In this document: positions 44,360 to 50,772 of the stretch, piece after piece
Position numbering within the stretch: position 1 is the first letter of the stretch
Layout: each line of letters begins with the position of its first letter
From: a virus
Reading direction: 5' to 3' (one strand)
Virus record (IMG/VR): IMGVR_UViG_3300030090_003378
Span: 1 to 64,000 of that record
DNA: 64,000 nt
Notes under the pieces: model-generated
What the model was told of the DNA's origin: nothing
The model's input: the letters and a program-made list of their open reading frames with translations, nothing else
Database searches by the model: none
Position numbers and translations under genes: made by a program

Positions 44360-44432
44360 GTGTAAGTATACGATAATAAATAATAAAAACCTCGCCGATA
44401 ATGGAGATGACGACGATGACGCATAAATACAA

Positions 44433-44466
44433 CCATATGGTATGCTTTGCATTACCTTAAGATATT
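44433..44466 (-). promoter_or_regulatory. CCATATGG element 2 (inverted)
   Basis: On the minus strand this reads TTAATATCTTAAGGTAATGCAAAGCATACC-ATATGG: the same AAGGT-n-CAAAG-n-ACC hairpin plus palindrome found at 45811, 47530, 48144 and 49138 on the plus strand. It is the only copy facing left. Confidence 0.6.
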
Positions 44467-44587
44467 AAACTAGAAGAGTATAATATCATTCAAGGGGGAA
44501 AGACAAGGAGGAAATATGCTAACCCCCTTTCTCCGTTAAGCCCGAAGTTGTTTAGTCCTTATTACTGGATAAACCCCTTGAATCTAT

Positions 44588-44875
44588 TTAATCTTCTTCT
44601 TCATTTCTCATTTGGTCGCGTAGAACAATATAGTTCCTGAAGTTTTGAGAGCAGTATTCTGCGTTATCATCCCACTCTTCTTGTGCGCCTGTTGTTAAAT
44701 CATACTTTCCTAATACTTGATTACAACATACACAGTTATGCCATATAACCCTAATACGTGGATAATTTGCATCACCCACATAATATTGGTCTTCACGGCT
44801 AACTTTAACCTCAACTTCTTCATTACACTTCTTACAGTATAATTTTTTCCATAACATACCTAACGATTTACTCAT
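44588..44875 (-). CDS. Zinc-ribbon-like protein
   Basis: 95 residues with a four-Cys ribbon: YCKKCNEEVEV (about 14-24) and HNCVCCNQVLG (about 47-57). A helix follows (NFRNYIVLRDQMRNEEE). The ribbon resembles those of transcription-associated or ribosomal-type zinc proteins. Overlaps the previous gene by 4 bases. Function unknown. Confidence 0.85.
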   Translation of the reverse strand: MSKSLGMLWKKLYCKKCNEEVEVKVSREDQYYVGDANYPRIRVIWHNCVCCNQVLGKYDLTTGAQEEWDDNAEYCSQNFRNYIVLRDQMRNEEED

Positions 44876-45153
44876 TCTTCTTCCTCCCTACCTTGACCGA
44901 CTATATCTTGAGCAACATCATAAGGCATATGTTGTCCTTTGATTGCAAAAGCAGCAACTACTGTGCGATTTACCTCAAGGCTACTTCTAGTCATAGCAAT
45001 TAAGCCATTAAGATAGTCAAGAATTGCCTCATTATCCCAATCACTCTCAATAACGGTAATATGATTAGGGAAGTGAGTCATCAATTTCATCAAAACACAT
45101 CTAACTTCTTCCCGTATTACTGTGTTTAGTATAGCATCTAATTTTTCTTCCAT
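44872..45153 (-). CDS. Small helical protein of unknown function
   Basis: 93 residues. A helix (ILNTVIREEVRCVLMKLMTHF) then a mixed body (NHITVIESDWDNEAILDYLN) and an acidic end GQGREEEE. Coupled to both neighbours. The opening HITVIESDWD could be a beta strand-loop of an enzyme fold, but no motif is clear. Confidence 0.8.
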   Translation of the reverse strand: MEEKLDAILNTVIREEVRCVLMKLMTHFPNHITVIESDWDNEAILDYLNGLIAMTRSSLEVNRTVVAAFAIKGQHMPYDVAQDIVGQGREEEE

Positions 45154-45249
45154 TCAAATCACCATATATTCTTGATATGTCCAAATAGGAATACCTGTTT
45201 CTTCATCTATCGGGCCTTCTAATTCAGTTTTCAATTTCAATTGTTTCAT
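45154..45249 (-). CDS. Very small ORF coupled to its neighbours
   Basis: 31 codons, MKQLKLKTELEGPIDEETG and onward to a stop 1 nt before the next ATG. Its start overlaps the stop of the upstream Cys-containing ORF (ATGA). Codon pattern is like its neighbours. No family recognised. Confidence 0.55.
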   Translation of the reverse strand: MKQLKLKTELEGPIDEETGIPIWTYQEYMVI

Positions 45250-45362
45250 TTCATCACCACTGTCATACACTTATTGTAATAATGACTATAATTTCTCCAT
45301 TCAGGTAGAGGTTTATTACAACATGGACAAATATCTCCTGTAATTACTCTATCTTTGCTCAT
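45246..45362 (-). CDS. Very small CPCC zinc-type protein
   Basis: 38 residues, MSKDRVITGDICPCCNKPLP and a final Cys in YNKCMTVVMK. The CPCC turn followed by a later Cys suggests a half zinc ribbon. Starts on the stop of the upstream gene (ATGA) and runs into the next. Confidence 0.65.
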   Translation of the reverse strand: MSKDRVITGDICPCCNKPLPEWRNYSHYYNKCMTVVMK

Positions 45363-45559
45363 TCTTCTTCACCTCGGAATAAACTGTTGCTTAGTATTCC
45401 TCGCTTAAGTTCGTTAAGTTCTACTTTTTGGTCTTCAAGCATCTTAAGGCATAGGTCACTTAACAAGCATCTGACTGTTTCAACCCTAAGCCATTCTCCT
45501 GCGTGGACTTTCTTATCAGCACCATCTAATAAACTTTCAATATATTCTGCGTATACCAT
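45359..45559 (-). CDS. Small helical protein of unknown function
   Basis: 66 residues from ATG 45559, chosen because CGGAGAGTGA lies just upstream; ATG 45586 is the longer alternative. Helical (AEYIESLLDGADKKVHAGEW, then VETVRCLLSDLCLKMLEDQK) with an acidic end. No family recognised. Confidence 0.75.
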   Translation of the reverse strand: MVYAEYIESLLDGADKKVHAGEWLRVETVRCLLSDLCLKMLEDQKVELNELKRGILSNSLFRGEEE

Positions 45560-45575
45560 TATTTCACTCTCCGGT

Positions 45576-45773
45576 TTATGACTCATCTAGATTTCTACGT
45601 AGAGTTTCAGCAGTTACTATGTCAAGGGCATCCTTAATCATATCCTGTGCTTCTGAAGTATTATCCGCTTGGACTCTTACTTCAGCAAGCCAAACACCCT
45701 TAGCGTTCTGCTTCATTTTCATTACAACATCTTTCATCACTATCACATTATTGTCTTTATCTTCATTAGGCAT
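45576..45773 (-). CDS. Small protein, first gene of the leftward operon
   Basis: 65 residues: charged N terminus, beta strands (NVIVMKDVVMKMKQNAKGVW; LAEVRVQADNTSEAQDMIK) and a helix. The strand-strand-helix outline suggests a small single-domain fold. It opens the leftward operon beside the divergent start of the rightward genes. No family recognised. Confidence 0.75.
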   Translation of the reverse strand: MPNEDKDNNVIVMKDVVMKMKQNAKGVWLAEVRVQADNTSEAQDMIKDALDIVTAETLRRNLDES

Positions 45774-45810
45774 CTTATCACCTATGCTAATATGTAACCT
45801 AGTACAAGTT

Positions 45811-45858
45811 AAGGTGTGTGCAAAGCCACACCATATGGAACGTAACTTTGTGGCTTCC
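45811..45858 (+). promoter_or_regulatory. CCATATGG element 3, two-armed hairpin leader
   Basis: Left hairpin GGTGTG-tgCAAAGc-CACACC, then ATAT, then right hairpin GGAA-cgtaaCTTTGtggc-TTCC; the palindrome is at 45831-45838. Further downstream come CTTACTAATGCCC and a small GCCC/GGGC stem around the AGGAGG site of the gene at 45908. Best example of the full element. Confidence 0.65.
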
Positions 45859-45907
45859 TTACACCTACCGACCTTAACTTACTAATGCCCAATAGGAGGA
45901 CGGGCTA

Positions 45908-46486
45908 ATGAAAGAAATGAAATGGACAGCAGAAAAGATAGCAACTTTTCTTGCACCCTTCGTTGCTTGGCTAAAGGCCAACAAGAAGAAGCAAGAGAAA
46001 TGGGATATGGGTTTGAAGTGGGCCTATGAGGACGTTGAAAAATACGTTCGACAAATGCCTACTTGTCAAACCGACGATGATGTGAAGCAGATACAGCGGA
46101 AGTTGAGAACAGCAGGGCAAACCACCGGCATTGAATCAACAGGTTATCCGGTTGTGAAAGCAAATTCAAAATGGGTTCCACCGGCTCACGCGAAGCCCGC
46201 ATGGGATTTGATTGAGAAAGGACTCAAGCGTGAATTGAGGCCTCAGAAGAAAGGATTTGAAGCACTTCTGACACATCGCAACACCCATGCCAAGAAAGAC
46301 AAGGATGGAAAAATCATCAAGAAAGGTGAAAGATTCTTCCAAAGTCGTGATGATATTCGCGACACTCGATTGGCAACATTCATGGGTAGACTCAAGGCTG
46401 ACCTAATCTCAGGAGATTGGGATGGCACAATTGAAGGACTCAAGAAGATTGCAGACCTACCTGACGGGGTGAATTTGGATGATTGA
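45908..46486 (+). CDS. Leader-preceded paralog family member A (GDWDGT motif)
   Basis: 192 residues, first gene of the rightward set, with AGGAGG 8 nt before the ATG and a CCATATGG leader. Helical and basic N-terminal half (WLKANKKKQEKWD), and a C-terminal motif FMGRLKADLISGDWDGTIEGL. The same end (F-x-n-L-x-x-G-x-W-D-G) occurs in the products at 46733 and 48370, so the three are diverged paralogs. Codon use is more GC-rich than the later genes, consistent with strong early expression. Followed by a strong terminator-like hairpin. Function unknown; a small DNA-binding or host-takeover role is possible. Confidence 0.85.
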   Translation: MKEMKWTAEKIATFLAPFVAWLKANKKKQEKWDMGLKWAYEDVEKYVRQMPTCQTDDDVKQIQRKLRTAGQTTGIESTGYPVVKANSKWVPPAHAKPAWDLIEKGLKRELRPQKKGFEALLTHRNTHAKKDKDGKIIKKGERFFQSRDDIRDTRLATFMGRLKADLISGDWDGTIEGLKKIADLPDGVNLDD

Positions 46487-46512
46487 TGACAACGAAGATT
46501 GATTAAAATGAC

Positions 46513-46542
46513 GGGTGGGGGGTTGGTTTGAACCCCCTGCCC
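46513..46542 (+). terminator. Strong GC hairpin after paralog A
   Basis: GGG-t-GGGGGTT-ggtttg-AACCCCC-tg-CCC, 27 bases after the stop codon of the gene at 45908. Unusually stable for this AT-rich genome. Likely ends or stabilises the transcript. Confidence 0.6.
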
Positions 46543-46647
46543 TGAATTTAGGGTGTGTATTTTATAGATTGGTCATTTGCTACAAAGTTCTCATTCCCTA
46601 TCGAACTAACACAGAATTAGAAATTCTGCGTTATTAAAATATTCACA

Positions 46648-46675
46648 CCATATGGTAAGCACTTTGTGGCGAACC
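46648..46675 (+). promoter_or_regulatory. CCATATGG element 4, leader of paralog B
   Basis: Preceded by TTCACA, the palindrome (46648-46655) runs into a right hairpin GGTAAGCA-CTTTG-TGGCGAACC, and CTAGTAATGCTTCGTAATGAAGTAGGAG with a GCTTC/GAAGT stem leads to the start at 46733. No clear left arm. Confidence 0.6.
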
Positions 46676-46732
46676 CTAACAGTGTAATCGGCCACCTAGT
46701 AATGCTTCGTAATGAAGTAGGAGAGATATGAA

Positions 46733-47311
46733 ATGTCAGACGACAAAGATATGAGCATGACAGATGAACAATGGGCAAAGGTAATTGCGCCAGTAGAGCA
46801 GCATTACAAAGACCACCAAAAGGAACTGAAAGCCAACAAGGAACACGGTGAAGATTGGGGAGAGTCACTAACCATTATTCGTAGTCAGATTAAGAGAGGA
46901 AATAAGAACGCAAGCAACCGTGTAAAATACTACACGTTAATCAAAGATGAAGGTCGTGACCTTCCTCATTGGCCTATCAAGAAGGGACAGCAATCTAAAT
47001 TGCCACAAGCCCTTCAAGATAGTTTGAATGTTATGGGCGATGAACTCGCAGAAGCCTACACCGCTTTTTGGGAGGCTAACCCAATCGTTCAAGCAACAAG
47101 TATCATCAGCGACCGTAACAAGGAATTGGGCGGTTCGCAATATAATGATGGTGCAGAGTTTGCGGCAAGTAGAGTATTGGCTATGCGACAGCGCTTCATT
47201 AAGCACTTCAATACTGGCCGATGGGATGGTGAATATAATGCTGAAGGCATGACAATTTCACCACCGCCTCAAGATGATGATGCAGGAGATGATTCTTCTG
47301 ATGAGTCTTGA
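46733..47311 (+). CDS. Leader-preceded paralog family member B (GRWDG motif)
   Basis: 192 residues. It begins MSDDKDMSMTDEQWAKVIAP and has the family C-terminal motif MRQRFIKHFNTGRWDGEYN, then a very acidic, Ser-rich end (QDDDAGDDSSDES). The central region is helical. Same size as paralog A. Start follows AGGAGAGATATGAA. Higher GC than neighbours. Function unknown. Confidence 0.85.
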   Translation: MSDDKDMSMTDEQWAKVIAPVEQHYKDHQKELKANKEHGEDWGESLTIIRSQIKRGNKNASNRVKYYTLIKDEGRDLPHWPIKKGQQSKLPQALQDSLNVMGDELAEAYTAFWEANPIVQATSIISDRNKELGGSQYNDGAEFAASRVLAMRQRFIKHFNTGRWDGEYNAEGMTISPPPQDDDAGDDSSDES

Positions 47312-47342
47312 GCAAATTTTCCTTGATGAAGAGGAAGATTAA
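47301..47342 (+). CDS. Overlapping acidic micro-ORF
   Basis: ATG 47301 opens a 13-codon frame MSLEQIFLDEEED inside the last codons of paralog B. Similar short acidic frames overlap or follow the ends of other genes here (MIDDNED at 46479; MRRDEDSDEGADE at 52681). It could be a leader peptide or chance. Confidence 0.25.
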   Translation: MSLEQIFLDEEED

Positions 47343-47344
47343 AT

Positions 47345-47423
47345 CTGTTCTCAAGAACAGTAGGAACTATCTGATTCAGTGATGAAGATAGGGCTAACCG
47401 CACGGCCCCTTAATAATGTGCGG
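47345..47423 (+). terminator. Two hairpins after paralog B
   Basis: CTGTTCT-ca-AGAACAG (47345-47360, perfect) and CCGCAC-ggccccttaataat-GTGCGG (47398-47423) follow the gene at 46733. They are a likely terminator region. Confidence 0.5.
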
Positions 47424-47529
47424 TAACACAATCCCCTTTAATATAATAATTAGTATAGGGGCGGCTGTTTCAGGATAGCGTCGACATAATAAATCCTAAC
47501 CTTTAATATTATTTTGATTTTTTAATATT

Positions 47530-47580
47530 AAGGTATGGCGCAAAGCACCTTACCATATGGAACAAAACTTTGTTATTTCC
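47530..47580 (+). promoter_or_regulatory. CCATATGG element 5, two-armed, before the gene-free stretch
   Basis: TTAATATTAAGGTATGG-cgCAAAGca-CCTTACC, ATAT, then GGAA-caaaaCTTTGttat-TTCC; palindrome at 47553-47560. CTACTAATGTTCGGGGCGTGAA follows as in the leaders of the coding copies, but no paralog gene comes next. Confidence 0.6.
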
Positions 47581-47589
47581 CCATGACTA

Positions 47590-48140
47590 CAATAGCCCAT
47601 CTACTAATGTTCGGGGCGTGAAAGAGAGGCATCTCTTAAGCAACCTGAATGGGATAGTGGCTGAAATCGAAAGACCGCAGATTGAGAAGCGGGAACAGCA
47701 TACACATTGAGATAGACTCGTGATAGTAATATCGTGGTAGAGTCAAAAGCAATTAACGAATGGTTGTAATACCCTTCGCTGACATAATAATCAAAAGTCA
47801 TTTTGCGGGCATGAAAAAAGGCAACTGTATAACCAGCAGTCAGATGATAACAATGGGAGGTACAGCCCATTGGTGTAGTTAGAGTAAGTGTCATTCGGAA
47901 AAACGCGTTTACTAATCAATAGTAATAAACGAACGACTCACACTGAAATTTGTAGTGTAAACCTTAATCGGGGTTATCCTACCTATCCACCTTTCACATT
48001 CCTCTAGGGGATGACGGAAGTTAGGCAATAAGAAACCCGACAAACAATATACGTTGTCGAATCCGGATAGTAACGGTGAAGTTTCTCGCTTAGTATTGTT
48101 GCAAACCTTCCCGAATCCTCTTGAGGTGATTTTTTTAATA
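47590..48140 (+). ncRNA. Candidate structured non-coding RNA or decayed gene
   Basis: About 550 nt with no convincing reading frame on either strand, though it lies behind a complete leader element (47530) and before another (48144). Base composition is closer to 45% GC than the flanks. Short stems are visible, such as GACTC...GAGTC (47714-47745) and CCCATT...AATGGG-type pairs near 47850. It does not match tRNA, rRNA, RNase P or SRP RNA by eye. Either a virus-specific RNA expressed by its leader or the remnant of a fourth paralog. Confidence 0.35.
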
Positions 48141-48143
48141 TCA

Positions 48144-48192
48144 GGGTTCTGTTTTTCAAAGAAAAGAACCATATGGTTCAATTAATTTGACC
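48144..48192 (+). promoter_or_regulatory. CCATATGG element 6, hairpins then ribosome-binding site
   Basis: GGTTCT-gtttttCAAAGaaa-AGAACC, ATAT, GGTTCA-attaat-TTGACC, directly followed by GGAGGTG. A GTG-started acidic frame (GTG CGT GAC GAC GAT ACT GAT GAA GAT GCT TAA, 48206-48238) comes next and ends in a perfect stem AGATGCTTA-aa-TAAGCATCT. Confidence 0.6.
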
Positions 48193-48296
48193 GGAGGTGT
48201 ATAAAGTGCGTGACGACGATACTGATGAAGATGCTTAAATAAGCATCTAGACCTGAACAAGTCGTTAAACTGTTCACGCCCTTTCACACCATATGG
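48169..48296 (+). repeat. Diverged repeat unit between two CCATATGG sites, copy 1
   Basis: Shares order and pieces with 49168-49309: CCATATGGTTCA, GACCGGAGGTG, an acidic Asp-rich frame ending in ...A-stop, a perfect short stem at that stop, GACCTGAACAAGTC-like text, AAACTG, TTCACACC and a closing CCATATGGTAA. The two copies are about 60% alike by eye. Confidence 0.5.
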
Positions 48297-48317
48297 TAAG
48301 AAACTTTGTTTCATTAC
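48289..48317 (+). promoter_or_regulatory. CCATATGG element 7, leader of paralog C
   Basis: TTTCACACC-ATAT-GGTAAgaaaCTTTGtttcaTTACC. Downstream GTTAGTGATGCCCTAAAAGGGTAGGAG has a GCCCT/GGGT stem touching the ribosome-binding site of 48370, the same layout as in elements 3 and 4. Confidence 0.6.
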
Positions 48318-48369
48318 CTTACACGTATTCGTTATATGTTAGTGATGCCCTAAAAGGGTAGGAGATAAT

Positions 48370-48972
48370 ATGATGAGACATATAGATGATGAAAGATGGA
48401 ATGAGATGTGGTCAGAAAAGATTTTGACTTCACAGCAAGTTCTTTTGAATGAAGGTGATAAGGATATGGCAAAGATATTCGGTTGGATGCACGAAATGGG
48501 AAGTCGGAGAGGAAGTGAAGGAATCCGACATTCTCTCATTAAGTCAATGCGAGATATGGTTAGGCATAATGCCCGATATGGAAACGAAGTTTGTTACACA
48601 TTGGGTGGTCGGTATAGACTACCTTATCAAGTGCGTGAAGTAATTTGGCATGCCGCCGATGTTTTGGCTACACAGGTTATACAAGAAAGACATAATCAAT
48701 CGCAATACCAAGCATTGATTAACTTTAGAACAAGAAAACAATGGATTCACGATAAGAGAGGTAATGACTACAAAATTAAGCAATCTTATGAAGATGACGC
48801 TTATGCCGCAGGAAATCGTGCCGCAAAGAAATTGATGCGAACCTTAACCCATTGGTTTAAGATTGGTATTTGGGATGGCACAAAGGATATGCTTGACCAG
48901 TTTTTAGCAGAACCACAATATGCTATCGAGGCATTGAATCAGATACAAGGACGTGAGGTGGGAGATTGTTAA
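48370..48972 (+). CDS. Leader-preceded paralog family member C (GIWDGT motif)
   Basis: 200 residues starting MMRHIDDERWNEMW. Helical; C-terminal part MRTLTHWFKIGIWDGTKDMLDQFL matches the family motif of paralogs A and B at the Trp-Asp-Gly. A central segment (HNARYGNEVCYTLGGRYRLPY) differs from the others. Leader element 7 and TAGGAGATAAT precede the start. Function unknown. Family members are spaced as separate leader-gene-hairpin cassettes, unlike the packed genes elsewhere. Confidence 0.85.
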   Translation: MMRHIDDERWNEMWSEKILTSQQVLLNEGDKDMAKIFGWMHEMGSRRGSEGIRHSLIKSMRDMVRHNARYGNEVCYTLGGRYRLPYQVREVIWHAADVLATQVIQERHNQSQYQALINFRTRKQWIHDKRGNDYKIKQSYEDDAYAAGNRAAKKLMRTLTHWFKIGIWDGTKDMLDQFLAEPQYAIEALNQIQGREVGDC

Positions 48973-49073
48973 ATATTCCATCCAACCTTGACAAAAACGG
49001 TAATATCGTAAAATTGTATAATAGGTATGAACATTCAGTGTTCACCGTATACAATGACGATATGGAAGAATGA
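48966..49073 (+). CDS. Possible TTG-started short ORF after paralog C
   Basis: 35 codons from TTG 48966, overlapping the stop of paralog C, with GGAGGTGGGAGA-like bases upstream inside that gene. Product MLNIPSNLDKNGNIVKLYNR and an acidic end NDDMEE. A weak case; it may be untranslated spacer. Confidence 0.25.
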   Translation: MLNIPSNLDKNGNIVKLYNRYEHSVFTVYNDDMEE

Positions 49074-49099
49074 CTAATCATCATTTCAATTCAGCAGTA

Positions 49100-49131
49100 G
49101 GGGTCTGCTTTATCAAAACCCCGACCTTTTT
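49100..49131 (+). terminator. GGGGTCTGCTT hairpin, type 1
   Basis: GGGGT-CTGCTTTATCAAA-ACCCC followed by CGACCTTTTT. The loop text recurs after the ubiquitin-like gene (52270), where the stem is GCGGT/ACCGC: paired changes that keep the stem. Likely a terminator or transcript-end element of early cassettes. Confidence 0.55.
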
Positions 49132-49137
49132 AATCTT

Positions 49138-49191
49138 AAGGTAATATTCCCCTCAAAGAGTCTATTACCATATGGTTCATTTTATATGACC
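49138..49191 (+). promoter_or_regulatory. CCATATGG element 8, hairpins then ribosome-binding site
   Basis: AAGGTAAT-attcccctCAAAGagtct-ATTACC, ATAT, GGTTCAT-tttat-ATGACC, directly followed by GGAGGTG. An Asp-rich frame follows (GAC GAA GAC CCA GCA GAC GAC GAC GCG TAA, ending 49243) with the stem GCGTAATT-c-AATTACGC at its stop; no good start codon is visible for it. Confidence 0.6.
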
Positions 49192-49309
49192 GGAGGTGAT
49201 TGCATAGTTCTTGACGAAGACCCAGCAGACGACGACGCGTAATTCAATTACGCAGAGTCCTGAGTAAGACTTCAAACTGCTCGCCTTCAAACTATTCCAC
49301 ACCATATGG
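49168..49309 (+). repeat. Diverged repeat unit between two CCATATGG sites, copy 2
   Basis: Second copy of the unit at 48169-48296, with the same succession of palindrome, ribosome-binding site, acidic frame, stop-codon stem and closing palindrome. After the closing site (49302) no CTTTG hairpin and no paralog gene are found. Confidence 0.5.
49302..49309 (+). promoter_or_regulatory. CCATATGG element 9
   Basis: Palindrome preceded by TTCCACA and followed by GGTAATATATCC; the right arm with CTTTG seen elsewhere is missing, so this looks like a decayed or one-armed copy. Confidence 0.45.
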
Positions 49310-49640
49310 TAATATATCCATTTAAAAAGATATTTTTTGAAATAAAAAAATAACGCCAAATCGAGCGATGGGCCTTATAAGTGGATTCGCCCACCCTGTA
49401 TTGCGTTACCCGAGATGCGACAATAAGCATACCGATGGCTAATACTTCTCAAGTATTTGTTATCCTTTTGTCTAAGTTACACCAATTACTCTTATTATAT
49501 GTGACTAATCAGAATAATTAATATATTTATTATTGTTTACACTTTTAGCCAAAAGGACGTGCAAGTTATAGAACTATGCATGAACTAATGAACTACTAAC
49601 TATCAATGTTTTTCTTAATAATTTTTTTCTTGTTCATTTT
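49310..49640. other. Gene-free spacer
   Basis: AT-rich; no gene seen. GATGGGC...GCCCAC can pair around 49360-49402. It leads into the G-tract repeat region. Confidence 0.4.
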
Positions 49641-49649
49641 GTCCGAGAT

Positions 49650-49925
49650 AATTTTCCACGATGGGAATTCCCACGTTTTCTCATTGGTATGGGAAAACAT
49701 TATGAAGGACTTATGGTATATATCTAACACATTTTGTATTAATACCTTTATTTTCCCATTTTCCCATTCCTTACTTACTTATTCTCCCTTTCTCTCTCTC
49801 TCTATGTGTATATGTGTAGGGGGGATAGGTGGGAAAAGTGGGAAAAGTGGGAACTTTGACAAATTGTTCGAGAACATGGCGTTTTCTCAAGCATTTTGTT
49901 GTCCCAACGATGGGAAAATGGGAAT
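49650..49925. other. Origin-like region with TGGGAAAA repeats
   Basis: About ten copies of TGGGAAA or its complement TTTCCCA lie within 275 bp: a palindromic GATGGGAATTCCCACG (49660-49675), TATGGGAAAAC (49688), TTTTCCCATTTTCCCATTCC (49751-49770), GTGGGAAAAGTGGGAAAAGTGGGAA (49829-49853) and GATGGGAAAATGGGA (49909-49923), around a pyrimidine-rich TCTCTCTC tract and GGGGGG. Direct and inverted short repeats in a gene-free AT-rich stretch near the strand switch fit a replication origin with initiator-binding repeats. It could instead be a regulatory cluster. Confidence 0.5.
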
Positions 49926-49992
49926 CTCCTACAAAATGACCGAGTAATTATATGACATAAATGCTGCTATTGCTGCGAATTGAGGTGTTAAA

Positions 49993-50259
49993 ATGGAAAC
50001 AAAACAAAAAATTAGAGAAGTTATGATGGAATTAGAGGAACTATTAGTGAAAAAGAATGAACAATATGGCGACTCAGTAATGGAACCAATTGGTATATTC
50101 GCTGAGGGTAATTCACAAGACTTGATACGGGTGAGAATTGATGATAAACTATCTCGACTTGTGCGAGGGAACGATAACATTGAGTCAGATGAAGACATAG
50201 TTTTAGATTTAATAGGTTACTTAGTGCTACTACTTATTACTATGAGGGATGGGCATTGA
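49993..50259 (+). CDS. DUF1599 / nucleotide-modification-associated domain 1 protein
   Basis: 88 residues. The pattern KKNEQYGDSVMEPIGIF, RVRIDDKLSRLVRG and EDIVLDLIGYLVLL is that of the small phage domain once called DUF1599 (Nmad1), found with DNA-modification and nucleotide-metabolism genes. All helical, full length. Probably acts on or senses nucleotides; biochemical role unproven. Starts at ATG behind GAGGTG and opens a run of overlapping small genes. Confidence 0.75.
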   Translation: METKQKIREVMMELEELLVKKNEQYGDSVMEPIGIFAEGNSQDLIRVRIDDKLSRLVRGNDNIESDEDIVLDLIGYLVLLLITMRDGH

Positions 50260-50417
50260 CCTTTGAATATGAATGGGCCCACTTGAGAAGTATAGTTAGA
50301 GTGGCTGTTGGAATTCTTAAAGATTATGTTGATTTAGAAGAAGTTTCTAAAGATGATGTAAAAGAAATAGTAAAGGATATTAAAAGAGTAATAAATTTGT
50401 TGGAGATGAACTTATGA
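50256..50417 (+). CDS. Small ORF with TTG start, unknown
   Basis: 53 residues (MTFEYEWAHLRSIVRVAV and onward), with TTG at 50256 overlapping the previous stop and its own stop overlapping the next ATG. Helical, acidic. Coding seems likely because it exactly fills the gap in a run of overlapping genes. Confidence 0.6.
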   Translation: MTFEYEWAHLRSIVRVAVGILKDYVDLEEVSKDDVKEIVKDIKRVINLLEMNL

Positions 50418-50662
50418 ATAAACTAGAAATGGCGATGTTAAGAGAAATGATGATTGATACGTTAATAAAAAACTGGCCCTACATGGAAAACCATGAGCCT
50501 CACAATTGGTCACTTGGTGAAGTTTGGTATGAACTTAGAGATTTAATTGAAAATGATAGAAAAAATTTGAAACTTACAAGAAATATTGTGAAGGCATACG
50601 GTGTAAAATATCGCTATATCATGTTTGAACCTGAAGCATTAGAAATATTGGAGGAAGAATAA
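50414..50662 (+). CDS. Small helical protein of unknown function
   Basis: 82 residues: MNKLEMAMLREMMIDTLIKN, a Trp/Tyr-rich middle (WSLGEVWYELRDLIE), and an acidic end. A winged-helix outline is possible. Overlaps both neighbours by a few bases. Confidence 0.75.
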   Translation: MNKLEMAMLREMMIDTLIKNWPYMENHEPHNWSLGEVWYELRDLIENDRKNLKLTRNIVKAYGVKYRYIMFEPEALEILEEE

Positions 50663-50772
50663 TGAGTTATGACCACGGAAACCCTCTTGATAGAGAAATG
50701 ATGGATGGAAAAGAAGAACAATGTGATGATTGTTGGGAAATGGGTTCAGATTGTAAATGTGAGGAAGAATAA
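50662..50772 (+). CDS. Very small Cys-containing protein
   Basis: 36 residues, MSYDHGNPLDREMMDG then CDDCWEMGSDCKC and EEE. The CxxC...CxC set may bind zinc. Overlaps start and stop codons of both neighbours (TAATG on each side). Confidence 0.65.
   Translation: MSYDHGNPLDREMMDGKEEQCDDCWEMGSDCKCEEE

Larger units (their letters stand above)
44164..44587. other. Gene-free stretch with two CCATATGG elements
   Basis: 424 bp without a convincing gene. It holds two CCATATGG palindromes (44352 and 44433) 81 bp apart, a short acidic reading frame between them (GGA GAT GAC GAC GAT GAC GCA TAA, ending 44424), and a GGGGG...CCCCC stem near 44485-44526 that may end the leftward transcript of 44588-45773. 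The layout repeats that of the segments at 48169-48296 and 49168-49309. Confidence 0.5.

Noticed and set aside
47590-48140. RNase P RNA, SRP RNA or group I intron
   Set aside because: None of the conserved core sequences of these RNAs is visible.
47604-48181. Two minus-strand frames within the gene-free stretch
   Set aside because: No ribosome-binding sites, opposite to all neighbours, and no family-like composition.
44337-49309. CRISPR array from the repeated CCATATGG text
   Set aside because: Copies are irregularly spaced (81 to over 1000 bp), diverged in their arms and lie before genes; there are no equal spacers or cas genes.
49606-49947. A 113-codon plus-strand frame across the G-tract repeats
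   Set aside because: Low-complexity translation, no ribosome-binding site, and it is made of the repeats themselves.
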